DNA of 64,000 nucleotides from Levilactobacillus angrenensis (GTDB lineage Bacteria > Bacillota > Bacilli > Lactobacillales > Lactobacillaceae): the NCBI RefSeq assembly GCF_003946085.1, contig NZ_RHOB01000006.1, forward strand, positions 62,001-126,000, written 5' to 3'. The notes under the pieces were generated by a model, which worked only from the letters and a program-made list of their open reading frames with translations, ran no database searches and was not told the DNA's origin. Positions 34,785 to 42,896 of this stretch are shown here, piece after piece. The number at the start of each line of letters is the position of its first letter. Within the stretch, counting starts at the first letter, position 1. A program made the position numbers and the translations under genes.

Positions 34785-36119
34785 CTATCCCGTCGATAAC
34801 TTCGGCAACGCCACAATTAATTGTCCCCAATGGAATTTGACCTGCAACGTACTAGTTGCTTTCGGGGGTAACATTTCGTGTATATTAGAAAAATCTAATA
34901 CACCAGCATCTGAGAGCACCCGACTGTGGCCGTCTAACTGAGCGTTGTTGGGTACCGGAAAAGTCAGCAGCCAGTGTAGCTCCTGAGGCGTTTCTTGGAG
35001 CTCAAAGGTCACTGCCGCTGGTTGGGCTTTCCCTAGTACGGCCAGATTACGAGGTAGCGTCTCATCAATGATCTGACTCATCTGTTTGAGCACCGCTACC
35101 GTCGCCGTCAGGGGTTCTGGGACCTGAACGAAGAGTTGGACCTCCTGTTGCCGGGCGAGCAAATAATTATGGTATAGCCGAAACCGCAATTCGGTGCTCG
35201 GCACGTTAGCCAAGTCCTCAATCGTTAATTCTGCGGCGTTGCTGGTTTCCCAACCGGAACGAATGTCGATATAGAATTGGCGAAAACCGGCGTAATCGTG
35301 ATCCGCCAGGTAGCCGCCCAATCCCAGCAGCATATTTTGATAGTCATGATTGAACTTCTTCACGGCAGCCATTTGCCGGTTCAATTCAGTGGTATATTGC
35401 TCCCGAAACTCTTGACTCTGCGCTTGGATGCGGCTGTGAGTGGCCTGCAAATGCGTTTGTATCAGCATGTACGTGCTCAACGACAGGCCCACCACCAACG
35501 TACCGGCAATCCCGCCTAAGAAAAACAGGTACTGCGCGGAGTCTTGCAGCGATTGTAAGGAGTATTCAAACAAAATGTAGACGACGGCCAGGACCGCCAT
35601 GAAGGTTAAGAACAAATACTCCATCGACCGTCCCAGCATGTCATGAATCATATTTTCCATCGGCGCACGGGTGAACCACAACCCCGACGCGACCAGCGCA
35701 AAGAGCATGTTGTCGATGACCAGTTCGCTGAGGGTCCCCCACAAGCTGGTCGCAAATGCCAGGCTGGTCAGTTGAATCGTCGCGGCAATCACGATCATAT
35801 CAATGAATTCAATCATGAGGTACGCTAGAATCGTGACGTCAATAAAGGCTGGCAAAAATTGTAGCTGGTGGCGCAGGGCCAATACGCCCCACTCAAAGCC
35901 CAGCAGTAAAATGACGGGCAATGCCCCCAGCAGCCGGCTGTCGGCTGTGAAGGGATTAAGCAAGTCAACGGCCACGTAGACACCTGCCACAATGGCGCAA
36001 AATAAGGAAATGTGTTTCATCATGACCAATTGCGAGAACCAATAGTATTGAAAGAAAACAAACCAATAGACGATGGAATAATCTGCGAGTGAAAAACTCA
36101 GCGCATCGACCGTAATCAT
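34785..36119 (-). CDS. AgrC-like histidine kinase keeping the His but lacking the ATP site
   Basis: The 444-residue protein has an N-terminal sensor of about six or seven membrane segments (1-220), a helical dimerisation region with the H-box FNHDYQNML (His258), and a C-terminal part where the GHKL ATPase should be. There the N-box reads IIDETLPRN instead of DNA.EA, so the Asn that binds Mg-ATP is gone, and no glycine-rich G-box exists; the protein ends LPKLSTG. It can be phosphorylated but probably cannot bind ATP. GAGGGGG precedes the ATG. It follows its partner kinase after four bases. Confidence 0.85.
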   Translation of the reverse strand: MITVDALSFSLADYSIVYWFVFFQYYWFSQLVMMKHISLFCAIVAGVYVAVDLLNPFTADSRLLGALPVILLLGFEWGVLALRHQLQFLPAFIDVTILAYLMIEFIDMIVIAATIQLTSLAFATSLWGTLSELVIDNMLFALVASGLWFTRAPMENMIHDMLGRSMEYLFLTFMAVLAVVYILFEYSLQSLQDSAQYLFFLGGIAGTLVVGLSLSTYMLIQTHLQATHSRIQAQSQEFREQYTTELNRQMAAVKKFNHDYQNMLLGLGGYLADHDYAGFRQFYIDIRSGWETSNAAELTIEDLANVPSTELRFRLYHNYLLARQQEVQLFVQVPEPLTATVAVLKQMSQIIDETLPRNLAVLGKAQPAAVTFELQETPQELHWLLTFPVPNNAQLDGHSRVLSDAGVLDFSNIHEMLPPKATSTLQVKFHWGQLIVALPKLSTG

Positions 36120-36123
36120 TGAC

Positions 36124-37446
36124 TCACCCCCTCGATTTCGTCAAAATCAGTGTAAAGTACAGTCGTGCCTGTTTGATTTCAATCTGCAAGGCCGCATTCG
36201 CCGTCGCCGTGACGATCTCTTGGACCGTGCTCAGCCCTTGACCGTGGCCATTGCCCTTGGTGGTGTACCCGGCATTCATGAATTGATTGATCTTCGGCGG
36301 ATGAGTCGTTGAAACGGGATTGGCCACCGCAATTTCAATGGCATCGGGGTAGTCCAAAATCGCGCAGTGAATGGTGTTCCGCTTTCCCACAGCCCCAGCC
36401 TCAATCGCATTGTCGAGCAGGATACCCACGATGCGTTGCAGCTTCACGTTGGCCAATGGAATCGTCTGAATCGCTGTCGGAATCTCTAGCCGCAGGACCA
36501 AGCCCTGATTTTGTGCCGCCAATATTTTCTGAAATAGTAGGCTCTTCAATGGCGGGTCTTGCAGCTTTTGCAGGCCAACTTCTTCCAGGCCGACCAACCG
36601 ACTAGTCGCTTGCCAGCGAGAATTCAGCGTTTGGTAATAACGGGTCAACCCGGCATAATCATTGGCATCCAGGTAGTCCCCCAAGCGTAGCATCTGCTTT
36701 TGGTAGGTCTGCTTGAACTGGCGGATGGCCTGAACCTGATTGGAGATGCGGCGGTCATAGCGCGATCGAATCAGCGTGGCCTGGTATTCGGCCTGCACGC
36801 GTTGACGGTGAAAGAAGCTCTGCAGGAAGAAAAATAAGCTGGTACTAATCACTAAAATCATCAATAGTTCAATGCTCAACGCAAACGTCATCATCGCGTG
36901 ACTGATGGCCATGCGGTGAATGATCAATGAAGACAACTGTGCCAACACGGCCAGGCTGGCCAGCATCGACATCACGGTCCACTGCTCCTTGTGACTGAAC
37001 GCCAGCCGCTCCAAATTCCCAGGCTGAACGCGCATGCCGGATACGGCCAGTGAACACAGCGTGTAGATGAAAATCTGAAAAATCAGCCGTCCCGTAATCA
37101 ACCAGGCATTCTGAGTGGCGACCATCCCAAAAACTTCAATCGTCACGGCCCGGACCACATCGTTGACCAACACCACGACTAAGTAGATCACAATCGTCGC
37201 GTTGACAAAGATCAGTGCCATCTTGGGACGGTGATGAATCAGGTAGATTAAGGCACTGATTGGCGGCAACATGAGCGCCCAGGAGCGACCCAAAAAAGCT
37301 GGAATCAAGGCCCAGCCCATCCATTTCAAGGGTAACTTCCAGTTCTGTGGCCGAATGACCCCGATCCACAACGTAATGAACCACTGCATCGTGATGGCCA
37401 ACACAAAGTTTATCCAGAAATGGGTATCAAACAGATGTAACGCCAT
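36124..37446 (-). CDS. AgrC-like histidine kinase keeping the ATP site but lacking the His
   Basis: The 440-residue protein has a similar six- or seven-span sensor (1-215). Its H-box is FKQTYQKQML: Gln246 (codon CAG) replaces the phosphorylated His and Thr the following Asp. The ATPase domain is intact, with N-box LLDNAIEAG and G-box GHGQGLSTV. It should bind ATP but cannot autophosphorylate in the usual place. Its helices align without gaps with those of the 34785 protein (both continue LG.YL...DYAG...Y). GAAGGTGAG precedes the ATG at 37446. Confidence 0.88.
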   Translation of the reverse strand: MALHLFDTHFWINFVLAITMQWFITLWIGVIRPQNWKLPLKWMGWALIPAFLGRSWALMLPPISALIYLIHHRPKMALIFVNATIVIYLVVVLVNDVVRAVTIEVFGMVATQNAWLITGRLIFQIFIYTLCSLAVSGMRVQPGNLERLAFSHKEQWTVMSMLASLAVLAQLSSLIIHRMAISHAMMTFALSIELLMILVISTSLFFFLQSFFHRQRVQAEYQATLIRSRYDRRISNQVQAIRQFKQTYQKQMLRLGDYLDANDYAGLTRYYQTLNSRWQATSRLVGLEEVGLQKLQDPPLKSLLFQKILAAQNQGLVLRLEIPTAIQTIPLANVKLQRIVGILLDNAIEAGAVGKRNTIHCAILDYPDAIEIAVANPVSTTHPPKINQFMNAGYTTKGNGHGQGLSTVQEIVTATANAALQIEIKQARLYFTLILTKSRG

Positions 37447-37458
37447 CAACTCACCTTC

Positions 37459-38214
37459 TTATGACTTCAAATGCTTCTGGACCAGCGTTTTGACCTCATG
37501 AAAGCGGCGCGTGGCCACGTCGGTCTGGTCCCCATTCGGAAAAATCAGTCGCCGATTGGCCTCATCAATGCCACTCACGTTATCGAGGTTGACCAGAAAA
37601 CTCTTATCCGTGCGGTACAGCTCCGGATACTGGTCAGCAATATCCTTCAAGAACCCCGGAAATTCCATCAACTGGGTGGCCGCATGAACCGTGACCTTAT
37701 GCGGCGTGTCGGCGGTCGCCACGAAGTAGACATCGCCCATGGGGAGATTGAAAGTTCGCCCGCCAATCGTATAAGTAAATAAATTTTCAGTATTACCTAA
37801 GTAGCTCGTGTAGCGTTGGTACCCGTAGTCAATGTTCTCCCGCAGCTTCTGGTCGATCTGCTCGCGACCAAGGTCCTTGACCACGAAGTCCATGGGCTCG
37901 ACCTTCCGTTCAAATGTGAGCAGCGCCATTTCGGAATGCGTGGTGACGAACACGATTTCCGCAAACGCCAAGTTCTGGCGAATCGTAATGGCCGTCTCCA
38001 GTCCCGTCGTTTTCTCGGCTGGGAACTCAATGTCCAAGAAAAATAACGCATACTCCGGCGGATCCGTCTGCAAGCTTTCCAGCAAAGCTGCTGGGCTGGG
38101 CGTCGCTAGCCGAATCTGCATATCATAATCATTAATCATGATGTAGCGTTGCACCACATCCGTATAATGTTTTAACTGTTCTGGATTATCTTCACAAAGA
38201 TAAACAGCTAGCAT
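37459..38214 (-). CDS. AgrA-like LytTR response regulator
   Basis: The 251-residue protein has a receiver domain with acidic pocket Glu8-Asp9, phosphorylation site Asp61 (FFLDIEF), Thr91 and Lys113, followed by a LytTR DNA-binding domain (about 145-250; ENLFTYTIGG, ELYRTDKSFLVNL). LytTR regulators bind paired 9-bp direct repeats and often control bacteriocins, adhesion or quorum sensing. AAAGGG lies before the ATG at 38214; the GTG three codons upstream lacks spacing. It is first in the operon, 12 bp before the kinase pair. No signal-peptide or processing-protease gene is adjacent. Confidence 0.92.
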   Translation of the reverse strand: MLAVYLCEDNPEQLKHYTDVVQRYIMINDYDMQIRLATPSPAALLESLQTDPPEYALFFLDIEFPAEKTTGLETAITIRQNLAFAEIVFVTTHSEMALLTFERKVEPMDFVVKDLGREQIDQKLRENIDYGYQRYTSYLGNTENLFTYTIGGRTFNLPMGDVYFVATADTPHKVTVHAATQLMEFPGFLKDIADQYPELYRTDKSFLVNLDNVSGIDEANRRLIFPNGDQTDVATRRFHEVKTLVQKHLKS

Positions 38215-38262
38215 TAATACCACACCCTTTTAACTAAACTGTCACCGTACCTATTACCCACT

Positions 38263-38291
38263 AATGTACCCTGATTTTGTCGGATTTGCAA
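38263..38291 (-). promoter_or_regulatory. Promoter of the LytTR two-component operon
   Basis: On the minus strand TTGCAA and TACATT are separated by 17 bp. Confidence 0.6.
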
Positions 38292-38499
38292 TCGTTTCGG
38301 TTGCACGCCGTTTACTTGGTGTGGAATTACTCGTTTCAAACCAAAACGTTAGTCACCCTAATTATCGCCTGACCGCCCCTGATAAATCAGCAATCACCAT
38401 CGACACCGTCAGACGGCCAGTTGGCGGGACCGGTCAAAAATATTTTTTGTTTGGGCATCGTGGCATCACACGACTCATGACGAAAAAATTAGTCGTTCA
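38292..38499. other. Intergenic stretch upstream of the two-component operon
   Basis: No gene seen. Faint similarity to the repeat element (GACGGCCAGTTGGCGGGACC, TCACACGACTCATGACGAAA) suggests a decayed copy. Confidence 0.35.
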
Positions 38500-38607
38500 C
38501 AGCAGGCGAAACCCTGGCTGACGCAGGCTCCTGGTTTTACTAATTTTAGCGGACAGAACCCTATCGTTCCGGGAATTATCGCGTCAATGCTACTTTCACC
38601 CTCTTTA
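38500..38607 (-). repeat. Left end of the interspersed element (copy 8)
   Basis: In leftward orientation CACAGCAGGCGAAACCCTGG, TGGTTTTACTAATTTTAGCG and GGACAGAACCCTATCGTTCC match the left end of the element; the terminus has become CTTTCACCCTCTTTA. Confidence 0.75.
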
Positions 38608-38616
38608 GGTCAGGAC

Positions 38617-38650
38617 TAAAAAAGAACTACCCCCATTGGTAGCTCCTTTC
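38617..38650 (-). terminator. Terminator-like hairpin
   Basis: GGAGCTACC pairs with GGGTAGTTC on the minus strand, followed by six U. No gene ends nearby: the nearest upstream leftward gene stops at 39021. Confidence 0.6.
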
Positions 38651-39020
38651 TAAGTGGATTATTTAATTCCTGCGTCGGCAATTAGCACTCCCCCAAGTTC
38701 TAACCAGTCACAACCCTAGGCCTCCAATAACCACAACTTACTCTTTAGCACATTGGTGACACCCATTTCCTAACAAACCTAAGCCATAACTTTCACTAAA
38801 ACACTGTCAAGCCGACTATTTGATTAGATAATCATTGGGTTTACCCAGCCACGATTCGTGTGACGATTCACGCACACTTTAACCGATTGACTGGCAAAAT
38901 CAGTTGCCGTAAAACTGACCCCTTCCAACTGTTACCACTTTACCATGAAATCCCCCTAGTTATAGGGAACCCGCGCAAACGTCATTAAATGCACGATAAA
39001 GCGGAGTTAAACAGCACAAT
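38651..39020. other. Gene-free stretch of 370 bp
   Basis: No ORF with a ribosome site was found. On the minus strand a consensus -35 TTGACA lies near 38808-38813 but the matching -10 (TATGGC) is poor. A leftward transcript from there would end in the hairpin at 38617-38650. Confidence 0.35.
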
Positions 39021-39449
39021 TTAATTGTGTCGTAGCGAATAAGTTAAAAACCCGCCTAAAATCAAGGGGCTTGTGAAGGCTAAAACAACATCCAAGAGCA
39101 CCCGCCAGTACCATTTGAGCGCCGTCTTGGGGGCTGCTTGTAGGCGCGGTACCCGGGCTGGCCGGTCCATTTTCTCGTAAACGGAAGCCGTTTGGTCCGC
39201 AGCGCGGCGGTGACCGCGCTTTTTCCGGCGGCGAATCGTGGGTGCTTTCACATCACGATTGTCTTCTAAGATGACCCATTTGGCCAGTGCAAAACACAGC
39301 AGACATAGCAAGAAATACCAGTCAGCGATGGTGATACCGGGCATCAAGCGCCACTGTGCATAGTTCAGATGGCCGAGGAGCATAAAGATGACGGTGAAAA
39401 CCAACCCAATGCCGGTTTGTTTAAGCCAATATGTAACTGATAATTTCAT
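39021..39449 (-). CDS. Unknown membrane protein with basic cytoplasmic loop
   Basis: The 142-residue protein has membrane segments at about 10-30, 38-58 and 118-138. The middle loop carries RRRKKRGHRR. AAGGAG precedes the ATG at 39449. No family recognised. It is divergent from greA, with 73 bp between them. Confidence 0.72.
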   Translation of the reverse strand: MKLSVTYWLKQTGIGLVFTVIFMLLGHLNYAQWRLMPGITIADWYFLLCLLCFALAKWVILEDNRDVKAPTIRRRKKRGHRRAADQTASVYEKMDRPARVPRLQAAPKTALKWYWRVLLDVVLAFTSPLILGGFLTYSLRHN

Positions 39450-39522
39450 AGGAAAACTCCTTTTCTTTTCCCGCAACCTTAGTTAGAATGGGACGTATGA
39501 GAGAACAGGTTGAGGTGATTCA

Positions 39523-40008
39523 ATGGCAAATTCACGGGATTTTAACCCCATTACGGCGGCCGGCTACCAAGAGCTACAGGATAAAATTGCGGCGCTAGAA
39601 GCCGACCGACCAGAAAAAATTGCAATTCTAGCGGAGGCCCGTGCACACGGTGACCTCTCGGAAAACGCTGAATATTCGGCGGCCAAGCGGGACCTGCGCC
39701 ACCTGGAAAGCCAATTGCGGTTTTACAACAAGCAGCTGCAATACGCCAAGGTCGTGAACCCCGCCGCCAACGACACGGTTGAGCTGGGCAAATGGGTCAC
39801 GGTCCAATTCATGGACGACGCCGACCAAGATTGCTACCAGCTGGTCGGAACTCAAGAAGCCGACCTCGATGCCGGCAAGATTACGCGCGTGTCGCCTCTG
39901 GGTAAGGCCTTGTTGGGCCACCATCCAGGCGACACCGTGACGATTCAAGCGCCCAACGCCAGCTACGATGTACAGGTGGTGGCGGTTAGCCTGGCGCGGC
40001 CCAGTTAG
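39523..40008 (+). CDS. greA: Transcription elongation factor GreA family
   Basis: The 161-residue protein has the N-terminal coiled coil with the acidic tip loop AEARAHGDLSENAEYSAAK, which in Gre factors places two acidic residues in the RNA polymerase active site for transcript cleavage. The C-terminal FKBP-like half (about 85-160) shows RVSPLGKALLGHHPGDTVTI. GAGGTG precedes the ATG. Lactobacilli often encode more than one Gre factor; whether this is the main copy cannot be told here. Confidence 0.9.
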   Translation: MANSRDFNPITAAGYQELQDKIAALEADRPEKIAILAEARAHGDLSENAEYSAAKRDLRHLESQLRFYNKQLQYAKVVNPAANDTVELGKWVTVQFMDDADQDCYQLVGTQEADLDAGKITRVSPLGKALLGHHPGDTVTIQAPNASYDVQVVAVSLARPS

Positions 40009-40026
40009 TCGGTATCCTGGTCAGCA

Positions 40027-40039
40027 TCTTTCAATCTTT
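40027..40039 (+). repeat. Terminal-repeat relic (copy 9)
   Basis: CTTTCAATCTTTA is an exact terminal inverted repeat sequence of the element, 18 bp past the greA stop, with little else of the element recognisable around it. Confidence 0.45.
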
Positions 40040-40152
40040 AACGGTTAACTTAATTTGATGTACACCAAGAGTTTGGACTGTCGGCGTCCAAGCTCTTTTT
40101 TGATCGACTTAGAAGCTTGCTGACGCTGGCTAATTAAAGAACCGCCACACTA

Positions 40153-40743
40153 TCATTGAGCAGGTCTAGCCAAAAAGATGGGGAGTAAAATATCATCTAC
40201 CATTTCCGTCTGTGCTGCCGGTGTCAGGGTCTGTTGACCTAAGATTTCGTTCAATAAGAGAACTCCTGGCAAAGTCACAACTCGGTCAGGCCAGTCAGCG
40301 TGGCTGATTTCACCGCGAGCGGCGGCGTGATCCAGCAACGGTTGAATAAGTCCTTTGAGCTGTTCGCCAGTGTTCAGGTGACTAAAGATCTCACCGAACT
40401 CCAAGTGTTGGATGCGGTCTGCTAACAAGCCTCGCAAGGTTTCTTCTTGTAACCGGTCCAGCAAAGCGGCCATTTGCCCAAATAAATTCAACAGATCGTC
40501 GCGAAGACTACCGGTGTCTGGCGCCTGATAATCCGGTAAATTGCCAAACTTACTTAACGCCGCAATAATCAGGTGCGCCTTATCTGGCCACCGCCGATAC
40601 AGCACGGTCTTGGTCGTCGCTGCGGCGGCCGCAATCCCTTCAATCGTCACGTTTTGATAGCCTTTAGCTTGGAGCTGTTCCCAAGCCGCCGTCAAGATAG
40701 CATCTACCAATTCTGTGCCACGCCGGCGCTTTTTTTTTGCCAT
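40153..40743 (-). CDS. TetR-family repressor, probable regulator of the adjacent MFS exporter
   Basis: The 196-residue protein has a TetR HTH at about 10-60 (ILTAAWEQLQAKGYQNVTIE, TKTVLYRRWPDKAHLI) and a helical ligand-binding domain. GGAGGTGA precedes the ATG at 40743. It is divergent from the exporter with a perfect 14-bp palindrome between them, the usual arrangement for local repression. Confidence 0.9.
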   Translation of the reverse strand: MAKKKRRRGTELVDAILTAAWEQLQAKGYQNVTIEGIAAAAATTKTVLYRRWPDKAHLIIAALSKFGNLPDYQAPDTGSLRDDLLNLFGQMAALLDRLQEETLRGLLADRIQHLEFGEIFSHLNTGEQLKGLIQPLLDHAAARGEISHADWPDRVVTLPGVLLLNEILGQQTLTPAAQTEMVDDILLPIFLARPAQ

Positions 40744-40800
40744 AAAGCCATCACCTCCCTTGTTTTTTGCTGGACTGAGGTGTACCATCTTCGAATATAA

Positions 40801-40814
40801 GATACGGCCGTATC
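40801..40814. promoter_or_regulatory. TetR operator palindrome
   Basis: GATACGGCCGTATC is a perfect 14-bp palindrome in the divergent region, 25 bp before the exporter start codon. TATAAG immediately upstream could be the exporter -10, so binding would block transcription. Confidence 0.75.
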
Positions 40815-40838
40815 CAATTTAGAAATCAGGTGATTCTC

Positions 40839-42218
40839 ATGTCTCCACAAACATCCACGAAAAAACTCATTCAGATTGCTCTACTTCTGGTTATCGGAGC
40901 TATCGCACCATTGCTAGACACGACCATGACTAACGTGGCCTTAGACACCATTATGCAGTCTCTCCACGTATCCGTCAACGCTGTCCAATGGGTCACCACC
41001 AGCTATGTCCTAGCCTTAGGCATTGCTGTCCCCGTGGCCGGTTGGGCGACCAACTGGTTTGATGGGAAGCATTTGTATCTGGGAGCCTTGGGCATTTTCC
41101 TACTGGGATCACTCATTTCTAGCTGGGCAACGACCTTGCCACTCTTGATCGTTGGCCGCATCATCCAGGGGGCCGCAGCCGGCATCGTTGTCCCTCTGAT
41201 TACGACTCTGATTGTCCAGGTTGCCGGTAGCCAGGGACTCGGTAAGCTGATGGCTGTCGTTGGGATGCCCGCTGTCTTGATTCCCATCTTGGGACCAACA
41301 GTTGGCGGCTATTTGATTGAGGCCGGCAATTGGCACTGGATTTTTTTAATCAACATCCCTTTGGTCTTAGTCTCCCTCATTTTGCTAAGCTGGCGGATGC
41401 CGCACTTTCCTGCACCGAAACGTGGAAAACACTTAGACTTTCCCAGTCTCGGCCTGTTAACCGGCCTCTTCACGGCGGCCATTATCGGTATCACGCGTTT
41501 TAGCACCGGCGCTGGCTTCACCTCAACTCGGGTGGCTGGCCCCTTGCTAATCGCCTTAGTCCTATTGATCGGGTATATCGCCTATGCCTACTGGCGCCCA
41601 CAACACGCCCTGGTCAGCCTCAAATTATTTCAAGCGCCTACGTTTGACGCCGCCGTGGTGATCTTGATGCTATCCGGAATTGCGGTCAACGGCGCGATGT
41701 TCCTCCTGCCCCTGTACTTGCAAAATAGCCGCGGTCTAAGCGTCATCTGGTCTGGCACCTATTTGATTGCCCAAGGCGTGGGGTTGTTAGTCTCACGTAG
41801 TCAAATTGGCAAGCTTACCGACCAGATTGGTGCTCGCTGGGTCGTTTTAGGTGCTATTATCATTGCAATCGCTGGAACGCTGCCATTCGTCTTCTTTACC
41901 GCCCACACCAGCACCTGGTGGATTCTCCTGGCCCTCTTTATCCGGGGTATTGGTCAAGGCGGCTTAACGATTCCTGTCATGGCTGATAGCTACACTGGGG
42001 TCCCTCAACTGCTGATTGCGGAAGCCACTACTGCGACGCGCATGCTCCAAAACATTGGCGGTGCCATGGGAACCGCAATTCTAGCCACTATCATCCAACA
42101 CGAACTTCCCCAAGTCGGTCAGACCGCCGCTTATCAAACTGCATTTTTGTGGTCGGTCGGTTTCATTGCCATCACCACCATTCCCGCCTGGTTTTTGAGC
42201 CACCAGTCTACACCCTGA
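40839..42218 (+). CDS. MFS drug exporter, DHA2 (EmrB/QacA) family
   Basis: The 459-residue transporter has about fourteen membrane segments. The DHA2 marker LLDTTMTNVALDTIM (motif D1) stands in helix 1, and VGMPAVLIPILGPTVGGYLI contains motif C of antiporters. Such proteins export drugs or toxic metabolites with protons. AGGTG precedes the ATG at 40839. The repeat element begins within a few bases of the stop codon. Confidence 0.9.
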   Translation: MSPQTSTKKLIQIALLLVIGAIAPLLDTTMTNVALDTIMQSLHVSVNAVQWVTTSYVLALGIAVPVAGWATNWFDGKHLYLGALGIFLLGSLISSWATTLPLLIVGRIIQGAAAGIVVPLITTLIVQVAGSQGLGKLMAVVGMPAVLIPILGPTVGGYLIEAGNWHWIFLINIPLVLVSLILLSWRMPHFPAPKRGKHLDFPSLGLLTGLFTAAIIGITRFSTGAGFTSTRVAGPLLIALVLLIGYIAYAYWRPQHALVSLKLFQAPTFDAAVVILMLSGIAVNGAMFLLPLYLQNSRGLSVIWSGTYLIAQGVGLLVSRSQIGKLTDQIGARWVVLGAIIIAIAGTLPFVFFTAHTSTWWILLALFIRGIGQGGLTIPVMADSYTGVPQLLIAEATTATRMLQNIGGAMGTAILATIIQHELPQVGQTAAYQTAFLWSVGFIAITTIPAWFLSHQSTP

Positions 42219-42221
42219 CTC

Positions 42222-42818
42222 CTGGTGCAACAGCGTTTTGTCCACCAGAACTAGTAAAACCAGGGCCTACGTCAGCCAGGATTCCGCCTGCTATGGGGAC
42301 CAGCCTGAGGAACGGGATTCCGGTTCGCTTTGAAGCCTTGCCAAAACCGCCAGTCTCCAAAGTCGTCCCACGCTGTAGGCTGAGAAAGCACCTCAGCCAA
42401 CACCGTCGACACAGCTGGTTCCACCTTGGCTGCCTCCGGCGAAGAGTGGCGATTATCAGCAATACTGTGTTAGTCAAAGACTAGTGGCGAAAACAACTGC
42501 TACCTGGGGCTAAACCAACCGTTACTAGCACGCACACTTGTAGCCGAGAGTCTGCCAAATATGGGTTCAGCCGTGGGAGTTGCCTTAGCGGTGCACTTCA
42601 TGCCGCTTAGACAACTGGCGTCTTTGAGACGTGAACTGCGGCTCAAAGCGAGGCGTCGAGACCGCCCTTTGGCTCGACCCGTCCGCCCACCGCGTTCCAA
42701 CCCATAGTTGGCGGACGGTAGGCGGCCAGTCCTCACTACGAAACTGTAAACGACTATTTTTACAACATAAGTCGCGTGGTGCCAATGTTTCTAGCTAATT
42801 TCCATCTTTCAACCTTCA
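42222..42818 (+). repeat. Interspersed inverted-repeat element, near-complete copy 10
   Basis: This copy of about 597 bp aligns by eye to copy 7 along its length: GCAACAGCGTTTTGTCCACC, GTCGTCCCACGCTGTAGGCT, CACCTCAGCCAACACCGTCG, TATGGGTTCAGCCGTGGGAG and the right terminus CTTTCAACCTTCA (42806-42818). The left terminus is lost at the MFS stop codon. Small indels, for example GAGGCGTCGAGACC, show independent decay. Confidence 0.88.
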
Positions 42819-42827
42819 GATTCCAGC

Positions 42828-42878
42828 AAAAAAGGTGTTCAACCAGTCAATTAAGACCGGCTGAACACCTTTTAGGCG
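42828..42878 (-). terminator. Terminator of the phosphoketolase gene
   Basis: AAAAGGTGTTCA pairs with TGAACACCTTTT, with inner GTC/GAC pairing. Confidence 0.9.
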
Positions 42879-42896
42879 TTAATTGTTAAATTAAAG

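Noticed and set aside
38618-38813. Third small RNA gene with TTGACA -35 and terminator
   Set aside because: The -35 is perfect but the -10 at proper distance (TATGGC) is poor and the hairpins in between are weak; kept only as a note.
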